A DNA stretch of 64,000 bases from Galerina marginata (Eukaryota; Basidiomycota; Agaricomycetes; Agaricales; Galerinaceae), in NCBI GenBank assembly GCA_023014335.1, contig JAECYW010000005.1, positions 1,054,001 through 1,118,000 on the forward strand, read 5' to 3'. A program made the position numbers and the translations under genes. The notes under the pieces were generated by a model, which had not been told where the DNA came from, searched no databases, and was given only the letters and a program-made list of their open reading frames with translations. Shown in pieces: positions 11,466 through 24,058 of the stretch (position 1 is the stretch's first letter; each line of letters begins with the position of its first letter).

Positions 11466-14400
11466 CTTGGTCAGAGGCCATTGCTGCGCATGGCAAAAAC
11501 AAGTTCTTACTTTGGGGTGAGGCAGTGCCTGAAGACTTACACTGTTATTAAACAAATACATATTAAATACGTAAATAACATGTAGTCCGCTCAAATCTGA
11601 ACCGATTGGGATGATCTTATACTCAAAAAAAGCAGAAAAATAAGGCAAATCTAACGAGCCTAAAACGGCCTGGTCACGTGACCAGGAAGGCCCTGATTTT
11701 TACGATTTTTTTGATACCAAGATCATAAAAATTGGCCAAGTAATGGCTGAGATACAGAAACCATGCAGGGTCACTATAGCAGTGGGAGAATTTCCAACCA
11801 TTGCGTTAGAAACCATTTCTGCCTGCTATGCAGGCCGGAAAACAAGTTCTTTTACTACGTAAGAACTTGTAACAAGATTAATTAATTGACTACAATAAGA
11901 ACTTGTAACAAGATTAATTCTTACGTCACTTAGCTTTTATCGGATTGCCTTGAAACAAAGTGTGTAATTATTAGAAAAATCAGGGCTAAAGGATGGTGTC
12001 ACATGCGTATTGTCACATCTTTATGTGACTTACCAAATGCGGAATATTGTTGAAAACACAGTAAATAAGCTATATTGAGAGATTTTAAAGGCATTAAAAT
12101 AAAATAAAAATACTGATAATCTTTTTTTTACCTAACAGGTGGTCTGTGCGCACATATCACATGACATATCCCTGAGAATACTTTTGTCCAAGTTGGTGCA
12201 TTACCAAATCCAAGGCAATTGCACAAAGTCCTGCTGTGAGTTTGATTATGTAAGCTTCTAGAACATTATTTTCATGTTATTTGGTCATGTTTTGCAATGT
12301 TTGGTGTGCCTTTTATGGATTATCCAGTCAGTTTAACACCAATTTTCGGATTTTCACCAAGTTGAGCTGACTGTTTGCCGGATTTGGACACCATGACATC
12401 ATTGCAAAACATATGTAAATATTTGTACATTATTCTATATTGGTCTGGGCAACACATTTTAGCATATCTAGCTCATTCAAATCTGTTTTAAGCATAAATT
12501 CACACAAATTTGCGCTTTTTGGGTCGTGTGAACAAGTCACATGACCTAATCAACCCTGGATACACATGCCACATGAAAGCCCTGATTTTTACGATTTTTT
12601 TGATACCAAGATCATAAAAATTGGCCAAGTAATGGCTGAGATACAGAAACCATGCAGGGTCACTATAGCAGTGGGAGAATTTCCAACCATTGCGTTAGAA
12701 ACCATTTCTGCCTGCTATGCAGGCCGGAAAACAAGTTCTTTTACTACGTAAGAACTTGTAACAAGATTAATTAATTGACTACAATAAGAACTTGTAACAA
12801 GATTAATTCTTACGTCACTTAGCTTTTATCGGATTGCCTTGAAACAAAGTGTGTAATTATTAGAAAAATCAGGGCTAAAGGATGGTGTCACATGCGTATT
12901 GTCACATCTTTATGTGACTTACCAAATGCGGAATATTGTTGAAAACACAGTAAATAAGCTATATTGAGAGATTTTAAAGGCATTAAAATAAAATAAAAAT
13001 ACTGATAATCTTTTTTTTACCTAACAGGTGGTCTGTGCGCACATATCACATGACATATCCCTGAGAATACTTTTGTCCAAGTTGGTGCATTACCAAATCC
13101 AAGGCAATTGCACAAAGTCCTGCTGTGAGTTTGATTATGTAAGCTTCTAGAACATTATTTTCATGTTATTTGGTCATGTTTTGCAATGTTTGGTGTGCCT
13201 TTTATGGATTATCCAGTCAGTTTAACACCAATTTTCGGATTTTCACCAAGTTGAGCTGACTGTTTGCCGGATTTGGACACCATGACATCATTGCAAAACA
13301 TATGTAAATATTTGTACATTATTCTATATTGGTCTGGGCAACACATTTTAGCATATCTAGCTCATTCAAATCTGTTTTAAGCATAAATTCACACAAATTT
13401 GCGCTTTTTGGGTCGTGTGAACAAGTCACATGACCTAATCAACCCTGGATACACATGCCACATGAAAGCCCTGATTTTTACGATTTTTTTGATACCAAGA
13501 TCATAAAAATTGGCCAAGTAATGGCTGAGATACAGAAACCATGCAGGGTCACTATAGCAGTGGGAGAATTTCCAACCATTGCGTTAGAAACCATTTCTGC
13601 CTGCTATGCAGGCCGGAAAACAAGTTCTTTTACTACGTAAGAACTTGTAACAAGATTAATTAATTGACTACAATAAGAACTTGTAACAAGATTAATTCTT
13701 ACGTCACTTAGCTTTTATCGGATTGCCTTGAAACAAAGTGTGTAATTATTAGAAAAATCAGGGCTAAAGGATGGTGTCACATGCGTATTGTCACATCTTT
13801 ATGTGACTTACCAAATGCGGAATATTGTTGAAAACACAGTAAATAAGCTATATTGAGAGATTTTAAAGGCATTAAAATAAAATAAAAATACTGATAATCT
13901 TTTTTTTACCTAACAGGTGGTCTGTGCGCACATATCACATGACATATCCCTGAGAATACTTTTGTCCAAGTTGGTGCATTACCAAATCCAAGGCAATTGC
14001 ACAAAGTCCTGCTGTGAGTTTGATTATGTAAGCTTCTAGAACATTATTTTCATGTTATTTGGTCATGTTTTGCAATGTTTGGTGTGCCTTTTATGGATTA
14101 TCCAGTCAGTTTAACACCAATTTTCGGATTTTCACCAAGTTGAGCTGACTGTTTGCCGGATTTGGACACCATGACATCATTGCAAAACATATGTAAATAT
14201 TTGTACATTATTCTATATTGGTCTGGGCAACACATTTTAGCATATCTAGCTCATTCAAATCTGTTTTAAGCATAAATTCACACAAATTTGCGCTTTTTGG
14301 GTCGTGTGAACAAGTCACATGACCTAATCAACCCTGGATACACATGCCACATGAAAGCCCTGATTTTTACGATTTTTTTGATACCAAGATCATAAAAATT

Positions 14401-14558
14401 GGCCAAGTAATGGCTGAGATACAGAAACCATGCAGGGTCACTATAGCAGTGGGAGAATTTCCAACCATTGCGTTAGAAACCATTTCTGCCTGCTATGCAG
14501 GCCGGAAAACAAGTTCTTTTACTACGTAAGAACTTGTAATACTACGTAAGAACTTGTA
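11466..14558 (-). mobile_element. PEE subfamily 1, n=3, inverted
   Basis: It reads leftward: RE at 11466, then LE and body units repeating every 889 bp (equivalent points at 12566, 13455 and 14344), and the outer LE end at 14558. The three monomers look identical. The empty site on the plus strand would be TTGTGGA^CTATATAC with a 1-nt duplication. The outer LE carries an extra ~19-nt partial duplication of its own tip (14540-14558). The repeated 61-aa open frames (12566, 13455, 14344) are part of the repeat, not genes. Confidence 0.85.
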
Positions 14559-15130
14559 ACTATATACTGCTTATATTTGTTTTTATTATGTCTTAAGATG
14601 ACAGAATGTACTAAAAATCACTGGGAAGATAGGGTGTGGTCTGGTAGAAAACTCGGAGTGACTTGTAGGGATACTGTATTGAATTCTCAGTCCTTTAATT
14701 TCACTTGTTGAAAGACTTTTGGTAACCAAGGTGATGTTGTAGGAAATTATTGAGTTTCTGATTGGAGTTTTGGTTAGTATTATCTTTATTTAATATTGTT
14801 TTTTGTCTTGTGTTATTTTTTGTTTTTGTTTTTTGTTTTTCTTCTATGGCCACAAATTTGCTTAAGTGCAAAGTTCAAAACAAGGCCAAGGACACAAATT
14901 GGGGCCCAGAACTATGTGAGATATCCTTGTGGTGACTTCCAGATTAGAGGTTGTGTATTGAGTTCCTACTTGGAGTATCACTACTATTTAAAAACATTTT
15001 GTTGTTTTATTTTTGTGTTTTTTTTTTGGTTTTTGTTATTGTTTTGTTTTTGTTGTTGTAACTATTGGGATGGTGGCAATACAGGTGCCATTAGAGAAAG
15101 AGTACAAATCTACTGCTAAGCTAAGTCAAT
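14559..15130. other. AT-rich spacer, probably internal to the first giant element
   Basis: Contains long T-rich stretches. The open frame at 14796-15119 is a low-complexity, phenylalanine-rich artefact. Its position between the C-gene flank and a tandem-repeat array matches 50504-51257 in the intact giant element. Confidence 0.4.
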
Positions 15131-18102
15131 GACTGTGACTTGCAGACGACTTGCAGTGAGTTCCAGATGACTTGCGGTGAGTTCCAGATGACTTGCGGTG
15201 AGTTCGGATGACTTGCAGTGGGTTGGTTAATGTTGGAGCGAATTCATCGTATCCTTATAATGACTTGTGGATGACTTGCAGTGAGTTTGGATGACTTGTG
15301 TGAGTTTGGATGACCTGCAGTGAGTTGTTTAATGCTGGAGCAAATTCATTGTATCCTTATGATGACTTGCAGATGACTTGCAGTGAGTTCCGGATGACTT
15401 AGGGACTTGTGGTGAGTTCGGATGACTTGCAGTGAGTTGGTTAATGCTGGAGCGAATTCATTGTATCCTTATGATGACTTGTGGATGACTTGCAGTGAGT
15501 TCAAATGACTTGCGGTGAGTTCCGGATGACTTGCGGTGAGTTCAGATGACTTGCGGTGAGTTCCAGATGATTTGTGGTGTGTTCGGATGACCTGCGATGA
15601 GTTGGTTAAGATGACTTGCGGTGAGTTTGTATGACCTGGAGTGAGTTGGTTAATGCTGGAGCAAATTATGATGACTTGTGGATGACTTGCGGTGAGTTCC
15701 GGATGACTTGCGGTGTGTTCGGATGACTTGCGGTAAGTTGGTTAATATTGGAGCAAATTCATTGTATCCTTATAATGACTTGTGGATGACTTGCGGTGAG
15801 TTCCAGATGACTTGCAGTGGGTTGGTTAATGTTGGAGCGAATTCATCGTATCCTTATAATGACTTGTGGATGACTTGCAGTGAGTTTGGATGACTTGTGT
15901 GAGTTTGGATGACCTGCAGTGAGTTGTTTAATGCTGGAGCAAATTCATTGTATCCTTATGATGACTTGCAGATGACTTGCAGTGAGTTCCGGATGACTTA
16001 GGGACTTGTGGTGAGTTCGGATGACTTGCAGTGAGTTGGTTAATGCTGGAGCGAATTCATTGTATCCTTATGATGACTTGTGGATGACTTGCAGTGAGTT
16101 CAAATGACTTGCGGTGAGTTCCGGATGACTTGCGGTGAGTTCAGATGACTTGCGGTGAGTTCCAGATGATTTGTGGTGTGTTCGGATGACCTGCGATGAG
16201 TTGGTTAAGATGACTTGCGGTGAGTTTGTATGACCTGGAGTGAGTTGGTTAATGCTGGAGCAAATTATGATGACTTGTGGATGACTTGCGGTGAGTTCCG
16301 GATGACTTGCGGTGTGTTTGGATGACTTGCGGTAAGTTGGTTAATATTGGAGCAAATTCATTGTATCCTTATAATGACTTGTGGATGACTTGCGGTGAGT
16401 TCCAGATGACCTGCAGTGAGTTGGTTAATGTTGGAGCGAATTCATCGTATCCTTATGATGACTTGTGGATGACTTGCGGTGAGTTCCGGATGACTTGTGG
16501 TGTGTTCGGATGACCTGCGGTAAGTTGGTTAATGCTGGAGCGAATTCATCGTATCCCTATGATGACTTGCGGATGACTTGTGGTGAGTTCAGATGACTTG
16601 CGGTGAGTTCGGATGACTTGCAGTAAGTTGGTTAATATTGGAGCAAATTCATCGTATCCTTATAATGACTTGCGGATGACTTGCGGTGAGTTCCGGATGA
16701 CCTGCAGTGAGTTCGGATGACTTGTGGTGTGTTCGGATGACTTGCTGTGAGTTGGTTAATGCTGGAGCGAATTCATCGTATCCCTATGATGACTTGCGGA
16801 TGACTTGCGGTGAGTTCCGTATGACTTGCGGTGAGTTCGGATAACTTGTGGTGAGTTCGGATGACCTGCAGTGAGTTGGTTAATGTTGGAGTGAATTCAT
16901 TGTATCCTTATAATGACTTGCGGATGACTTGCAGTGAGTTCAAATGACTTGTGGTGAGTTCGGATGACTTGTGGTGAGTTCCGGATGACTTGTGGTGTGT
17001 TCGGATGACTTGCAGTAAGTTGGTCAATGTTGGAGCGAATTCATTGTATCCTTATGATGACTTGTGGATGACTTGCGGTGAGTTAAGATGACTTGCGGTG
17101 TGTTCGGATGACTTGCATTGAGTTGGTTAATGCTGGAGAAAATTCATCGTATCCCTATGATGACTTGCAGATGACTTGCGGTGAGTTCCGGATGTCCTGC
17201 AGTGAGTTCGGATGACTTGCTGTGAGTTGGTTAATGCTGGAGCGAATTCATCATATCCTTATAATGACTTGCGGATGACTTGCGGTGAGTTCGTATAACT
17301 TGTGGTGAGTTCAGATGACCTGCAGTGAGTTGGTTAATGTTGGAGTGAATTCATTGTATCCTTATAATGACTTGCGGATGACTTGCAGTGAGTTCAAATG
17401 ACTTGTGGTGAGTCCGGATGACTTGTGGTGAGTTCCGGATGACTTGTGGTGTGTTCGGATGACTTGCAGTAAGTTGGTCAATGTTGGAGCGAATTCATTG
17501 TATCCTTATGATGACTTGTGGATGACTTGCGGTGAGTTAAGATGACTTGCGGTGTGTTCGGATGACTTGCATTGAGTTGGTTAATGCTGGAGAAAATTCA
17601 TCGTATCCCTATGATGACTTGCAGATGACTTGCGGTGAGTTCCGGATGTCCTGCAGTGAGTTCGGATGACTTGCTGTGAGTTGGTTAATGCTGGAGCGAA
17701 TTCATCATATCCTTATAATGACTTGCGGATGACTTGCGGTGAGTTCGTATAACTTGTGGTGAGTTCAGATGACCTGCAGTGAGTTGGTTAATGTTGGAGT
17801 GAATTCATTGTATCCTTATAATGACTTGCGGATGACTTGCAGTGAGTTCAAATGACTTGCGGTGAGTTCGGATGACTTGTGGTGAGTTCCGGATGACTTG
17901 TGGTGTGTTCGGATGACTTGCAGTAAGTTGGTTAATGCTGGAGCGAATTCATCGTATCCTTATAATGACTTGCCGATGACTTGCAGTGAGTTCCGGATGA
18001 CTTGCGGTGAGTTCGGATGACTTGCATTGAGCTGGTTAATGTTGGAGCAAATTCATCGTATCCTTATAATGACTTGCGGATGACTTGCGGTGAGTTCCGG
18101 AT
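15131..18102 (+). repeat. Minisatellite of GATGACTTGCGGTGAGTTC-type units
   Basis: Almost 3 kb of degenerate ~19-20-nt units (GATGACTTGCGGTGAGTTC and variants). A longer module containing GGTTAATGCTGGAGCGAATT and CATCGTATCCTTAT recurs within it. Higher-order repetition is visible: about 599 bp between 15708 and 16307, and about 454 bp between 17021 and 17475. No coding origin is recognised on either strand. By position it corresponds to the subterminal array of the giant KDZ element. It is cut at 18102 by a PEE. Confidence 0.85.
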
Positions 18103-20638
18103 TACAAGTCCTTACGTAGTAAAAGGACTTGTTCTTATCCAGAGAACAAGCCAAATTGCTTGCAGTGCGACCTCTGATTTCGTTGATTTTCTCTCACGCT
18201 GTCAAACTTCACTAAAATTGTGATATCTTGGCCATTTCTTGACCATTTACAATGATTTTGGTATCAGAAAAATCACACAATTCAGGGCTATAACATGGTG
18301 CGTGTAGCGGACCCTGAATTTTATTTCCCACATTCCGAAATCTTGTCTTTTTAAGCAAAACAGGACAGATTTCCACTATACGCAAGCCAAATTTGAAGAT
18401 AATGATACTGTTGGAATCACAAAATTAAGCATTTTCACTTAAGAGCCAAATATTTGGTGTGCCTGAGTTTTAAATTATTTCCCACAGCCTCCAAATCTTG
18501 TGTTTTATGATAAACTCGGCTGAAAATGCACAAGTCACATAAAATAGAAGGTAAATACCCCAATAAAAAACACTTTTGATGGACCTGGACCCTGAGATTA
18601 TTATTTTGAAGTGTTTGAAAACCCACTTAAATGTTTAACTTGGTCAAATTACCAAATTCTTCTAATTTAAATCAATCCGGTTCAAGTATTTCCAAATTTG
18701 GCAATTTTCCGGTCACCTGACTCTTATGCACGGACCACCATATTAAAGGGCTGAATTTTCTGCTAATTACACAACTTATTTCAAGGAAATCCATTAAGAA
18801 TTCAGCTTGCTAGCGCAATAACTTGTTACAAGTCCTTACGTAGTAAAAGGACTTGTTCTTATCCAGAGAACAAGCCAAATTGCTTGCAGTGCGACCTCTG
18901 ATTTCGTTGATTTTCTCTCACGCTGTCAAACTTCACTAAAATTGTGATATCTTGGCCATTTCTTGACCATTTACAATGATTTTGGTATCAGAAAAATCAC
19001 ACAATTCAGGGCTATAACATGGTGCGTGTAGCGGACCCTGAATTTTATTTCCCACATTCCGAAATCTTGTCTTTTTAAGCAAAACAGGACAGATTTCCAC
19101 TATACGCAAGCCAAATTTGAAGATAATGATACTGTTGGAATCACAAAATTAAGCATTTTCACTTAAGAGCCAAATATTTGGTGTGCCTGAGTTTTAAATT
19201 ATTTCCCACAGCCTCCAAATCTTGTGTTTTATGATAAACTCGGCTGAAAATGCACAAGTCACATAAAATAGAAGGTAAATACCCCAATAAAAAACACTTT
19301 TGATGGACCTGGACCCTGAGATTATTATTTTGAAGTGTTTGAAAACCCACTTAAATGTTTAACTTGGTCAAATTACCAAATTCTTCTAATTTAAATCAAT
19401 CCGGTTCAAGTATTTCCAAATTTGGCAATTTTCCGGTCACCTGACTCTTATGCACGGACCACCATATTAAAGGGCTGAATTTTCTGCTAATTACACAACT
19501 TATTTCAAGGAAATCCATTAAGAATTCAGCTTGCTAGCGCAATAACTTGTTACAAGTCCTTACGTAGTAAAAGGACTTGTTCTTATCCAGAGAACAAGCC
19601 AAATTGCTTGCAGTGCGACCTCTGATTTCGTTGATTTTCTCTCACGCTGTCAAACTTCACTAAAATTGTGATATCTTGGCCATTTCTTGACCATTTACAA
19701 TGATTTTGGTATCAGAAAAATCACACAATTCAGGGCTATAACATGGTGCGTGTAGCGGACCCTGAATTTTATTTCCCACATTCCGAAATCTTGTCTTTTT
19801 AAGCAAAACAGGACAGATTTCCACTATACGCAAGCCAAATTTGAAGATAATGATACTGTTGGAATCACAAAATTAAGCATTTTCACTTAAGAGCCAAATA
19901 TTTGGTGTGCCTGAGTTTTAAATTATTTCCCACAGCCTCCAAATCTTGTGTTTTATGATAAACTCGGCTGAAAATGCACAAGTCACATAAAATAGAAGGT
20001 AAATACCCCAATAAAAAACACTTTTGATGGACCTGGACCCTGAGATTATTATTTTGAAGTGTTTGAAAACCCACTTAAATGTTTAACTTGGTCAAATTAC
20101 CAAATTCTTCTAATTTAAATCAATCCGGTTCAAGTATTTCCAAATTTGGCAATTTTCCGGTCACCTGACTCTTATGCACGGACCACCATATTAAAGGGCT
20201 GAATTTTCTGCTAATTACACAACTTATTTCAAGGAAATCCATTAAGAATTCAGCTTGCTAGCGCAATAACTTGTTACAAGTCCTTACGTAGTAAAAGGAC
20301 TTGTTCTTATCCAGAGAACAAGCCAAATTGCTTGCAGTGCGACCTCTGATTTCGTTGATTTTCTCTCACGCTGTCAAACTTCACTAAAATTGTGATATCT
20401 TGGCCATTTCTTGACCATTTACAATGATTTTGGTATCAGAAAAATCACACAATTCAGGGCCAACCTGGTCACGTGACCAGGCCGTTTTATTACCATAAAA
20501 TGCGCCTTTTTATTCCCTTTCCAACGAATTCAAGATCAGCCTAATCGGATGAGATCTGACTGCGTTATTAATCATTTACCTGAGATAAAATACGTAAGGA
20601 CTTGTTTTTGCCATGCGCAGCACTGGCTGCTATGCAAG
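18103..20638 (+). mobile_element. PEE subfamily 2, n=3
   Basis: Same architecture as subfamily 1 but with mostly different sequence. The LE palindrome arms are CAAGTCCTT and AAGGACTTG. The monomer period is 724 bp (equivalent points at 18435, 19159 and 19883). The RE starts with the same CCTGGTCACGTGACCAGG palindrome and ends TACGTAAGGACTTG, GCCATGCGCAGCACTGGC, then GCAAG. The 63-aa open frames repeated on the minus strand are repeat sequence. The left neighbour is the minisatellite and the right neighbour is LINE sequence, so the flanks do not form one simple empty site. Confidence 0.88.
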
Positions 20639-23097
20639 TCGAAAAGCTCTGCTGCGACTTTCCTTCGGATCGCCAATGGATGCCTTGAGCACTCCTATTG
20701 GCCCTCCTCCTTCAAAGAGAGCAAGTCGGTTATCATTCCGAAACCGGGCAAGCCCTCCTATGCCACCCCCAAGTCATTCAGGCTGATTGTGCTTCTGAAT
20801 ACTCTGGGGAAACTCATTGAGAAGATGATCTCGAACCGCATTCAGTTTGACGCGATCAAACATGATGTTTTCCATCCAAATCAGGTTGGGGGCGTTCGGC
20901 AGCGCTCCACTGAGGATGCTGGCCTCTACCTCACTCACATTGTGCGAGCGGGGTGGGCTAAGGGACTTAAAACGAGCGTTCTGGCGTTCGATCTGGCCCA
21001 ATTCTTTCCCTCAATAAATCATGATGTTTTATTGGCGGTTCTTTCCCGGCTTGGTTTTCCACCGAATGTGGTGAAATTCTTCGCCTCTTATCTCGTTGGG
21101 CGGCACACGCAGTATGCGTGGAATGCCTTCACATCTCCGCCTCGGTCTGCAGACGTAGGGGTTGGGCAGGGTTCTGCTCTCTCTCCCGTTCTGTCGGCCT
21201 TGTGCTTGGTGCTGATCATGCGCCTTTTCGAGCTGCACCCTGATGCGTGCTGGCTCTTATCCTACGTCGACGACGGTACACTCATTGTGCAGTCGAAGTC
21301 GCTCGACCAGAATTGTTTGCTCCTCAAAAAAGCTTACAAGGTTATTTTCGAGCTTTTTACTAAGTTCGCTCTCGTCCTCGAGCATGACAAGTCGGAGATT
21401 TATCACTTCGACAGGTCGTTCTCGGATTACAACCCTCCGATTGATCTGGGCTTTTCCCCGTACACCGGAGCCACTCCCTTGAAACCCAAGCCGTTTTGGC
21501 GGTACTTGGGCTTTTTCTTTGATCGTAAGCTCACCTTTCATGAGCACGTTCGCTTCTACTCGACCAAGGCATTCTCATCAGTTCAGGCTATGCGGATGCT
21601 TGGGTCGTCTACTAAAGGCTTGGAACCGCATTCTAAGCGGCTCTTATACCGTTCCTGCGTGGTGCCCATAGCTACCTATGGGTTCCATTTATGGTACTTT
21701 GACGGCGCCAAGTGTAAAGGCGCCGTGAAGCTATTGAGTCAGATGCAGCGCAAGGCTGCTCTCTGGATTACAGGGGCGTTCTCAACGTCCCCAGGCCCAG
21801 GTGTGGAGGCCCTCGCGGGTCTCCTCCCTATTCATATTCTCCTCGATCGTATGGCCGCGCTGGGTGTACTGCGCGCGGGCACGCTTTCGGCGACTCATCC
21901 CGTCCGATCATTCTTGATCGGGCACATGCTGGGCAAGGCTAAGCCTCACCCCCTCTCGGCTCACTCGTTGACGCGCCGGCAACGGCTCGCCACGAAGGGG
22001 CCTATCATGGACATCGTTAAGAGGCTCCCCGAGCTGACCGAGCATTTGGATCCTTCGGCTCCTCTTGCTCAGCCAGGCCGTCGGTTGCGCGACACATACT
22101 GGTCGCGCATTCACTTTGACGACTCCCTCTCTCCTTTGGAGAAGGGTGATCGTATTCTGTACCTCGATTTCATTTCGGAGATGTTCATGTCCTATCGGAT
22201 ACGTGGGGGTTATGCATCGGGGTGGATGCTAGTGTTTTCACTAACCCCGCCTCCAAAAAGGCTACTCAGGCTGTTGCAGCAGGGGTCCTTTACTCACAAG
22301 GCACCGAAGTTAATCGCTTCAGGTGGCTTGTAGGCCGTGCCACCGCGCCCGACGCGGAGCTCTCGGCTGTTGTCCGTGCCCTCGAGCTCGCCACCCAGCG
22401 AGCTTGCGAGCACATTGCTATTTTCACGTACTCGATCGCGGCTGCGAAGCGAGCCCTTGACCCTTCCTTGCACTCGTCGCAGGCTCACTCCCTGCGCGCG
22501 TGCAAACTCATCGAGACCTGGCTGGCGGGCGACCCGCTGCGTTGGTTATCGTTCCACCACGGCCCCTCTAAGCTTAAGTGGGGTATGCAACATGAGGCGC
22601 ACAAGCACGCTGCTGGCTCCTATCATCGGCCCGTGGACCATGGTTCACGGGTCACTCTCGATCGCCTCCGTTCGGAGGCGGACGCCACCGCGGCGCGTCG
22701 TTGGGCTAAGGCCGCAACGGATCGTCCGCAAGACCTTGGTCGCGACTTCCTCCAGCTTCGCAAGCTGGGTAAGAAAGTCGTTACTATAACCCCGGATACC
22801 CGCAAGGGTGGTCCATGGATTCGCAAAGCAGGAGGTGACAACACTTCCTTTGCGCGCTTGTGCAGGTGTATACTGAATCATGCGCCAATCGGTGCGTATT
22901 ACCGCCGGTTTAACATACAAGAGCCTCACGGCTGCCCCCGATGCGGTGCTCCTCGCGAGACCCGCTCGCACATCCTCTCGTACTGTCCAGGCTACGAGAG
23001 ACCCGCTCCTACGGACCGGTTACACGGTCTTTTGGAATTCCTGTTGGAGAATCCTACGGCATTCTCCTTCGAACGTCCCGCCGCAGGCATAGGATAA
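20639..23097 (+). pseudogene. LINE ORF2 copy 1: reverse transcriptase + RNase H, frameshifted
   Basis: Encodes the reverse transcriptase (SVLAFDLAQFFPSIN near 20975, GVGQGSALSPVLSALC near 21158, SYVDDGT near 21263), then an RNase H domain and a C-terminal zinc-knuckle-like CPRCGAPRETRSHILSYC (near 22937). Relative to the second LINE there is a 5-nt insertion near 22190, so the frame shifts and the RNase H part continues in another frame from about 22222. The RNase H catalytic aspartate in IFTDS is a tyrosine here (IFTYS, near 22427). The 5' half, including any endonuclease, is missing. The copy cannot encode a working protein. Confidence 0.88.
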
Positions 23098-23787
23098 TCT
23101 GTGTCCGCGCGGTTCTCTTCGCCCAGAGAGGCCTTGATACCTGCTTCGGCTTGCTGCAGGCGAGGGAAGTCCAATCCCCAAGTCGGCAGAGGTTGACAGG
23201 CCAAGGACGGGGTCGTCGTGCCCGCGCGTTCTTCACTTCTCGCACCCGGTTGCATGTGCTACGACCGGTGGTTACAGAGTCGCCCACATCTCGAGCGTTA
23301 GCGGCAATTTTGGCTTGGGCGGTCGCGGTTCGTTTGTTCGTTCTTGCAATCGGTTGGGTGCCTTAACCTCCCACTCTGTCTTTCAATATGGCTGGTATGG
23401 TTTTCGGGTCGTCAAGGCGCGGGTGGGTGAGGGTTCTCAGGTTGGGTTCGGGTCTTGAAGCGGACGTCGGGTTTGGAAGGCGGAGAGAGTGCAGCAGCTG
23501 CGGCTGCCAGGAGATGTTCGGGCTTCGGTCCTTACGTGGTATTGGCGTAGCGGTGGGGGCCGTCCCTCCCTCGGGACTGGGCGGTTAGGTGGTCCGTCCC
23601 CCCTAGCAAAGGCCTGGCGCACGAAGGACGCCGTTGGAAGGATTCGGAAGAAGTGGATGGATTCGGGTTCGGTTCGGGGATTAGTAGGTTACTGCGCGCT
23701 TTCGACCGGGGATTTGTATTAGTTAGGCGACCGGACTGCTTTCGCGCACCGGTATATAAATTGTTGATTTAAAAAAAAAAAAAAAAA
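20639..23787 (+). mobile_element. LINE (Tad1/I-like) copy 1, 5'-truncated
   Basis: Homologous to the second LINE (25826-60083). It starts inside the reverse transcriptase region, next to the PEE. It ends with a ~670-bp GC-rich 3' UTR and a poly(A) run at about 23769-23787, followed directly by Ty3-like sequence. Only the 3' flank looks like a normal insertion; the 5' flank is unrelated DNA. Confidence 0.88.
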
Positions 23788-24058
23788 GTCTCGATGTAAA
23801 TACTGTTTCGGCAAATAACGACCTGATTAACCTGTACGCGGTGGGACATGAGGCGGTGACACGTGGGGATGATGAGGTGCCATTTAAACACACCCTTAAG
23901 ATTAATGGACCCAAAGGAGAAATTGTTCGCGTCTTAGCCTTGTTTGACGGCGCAGCAATGGTAGCAGCAATGTGCTGGTCCATATTCAAGCAAGTTAAAC
24001 ACAGGTTAGGAACATGGAGGGAGTCCAAGAAGCGTCTGCAAATGGCAAATGGTGACAT
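23788..24058 (+). pseudogene. Ty3-like polyprotein fragment: first part of protease
   Basis: The reading frame contains VNTVSANNDLINLYAVGHE, then RVLALFDGAAMVAAMC, which looks like a retropepsin flap/active-site strand with a D-G-A triad. It breaks at NGDI where a PEE is inserted. The continuation is at 25331, where the sequence resumes in frame after removal of one T. No gag or LTR is visible to the left, because the LINE ends there. Confidence 0.75.

Noticed and set aside
12566..14529. Repeated 61-aa open frames (MPHESPDFYDFF...) at many sites on both strands
   Set aside because: They coincide with the LE part of the PEE, run into its palindrome, and vary as repeats do; no family resemblance.
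11466..14558. Classification of PEEs as Helitrons
   Set aside because: They have no TC…CTRR ends and no A^T insertion, and no RepHel gene is seen; a 1-nt T duplication is consistent at all sites. A rolling-circle mechanism remains possible but not this family.
14796..15119. 107-aa hydrophobic protein
   Set aside because: It is a translation of T-rich low-complexity DNA with no homologue in the other copy.
15131..18102. CRISPR-like regular repeat
   Set aside because: Units are short, degenerate and without unique spacers, the genome is eukaryotic and no cas gene is present; it is a minisatellite.
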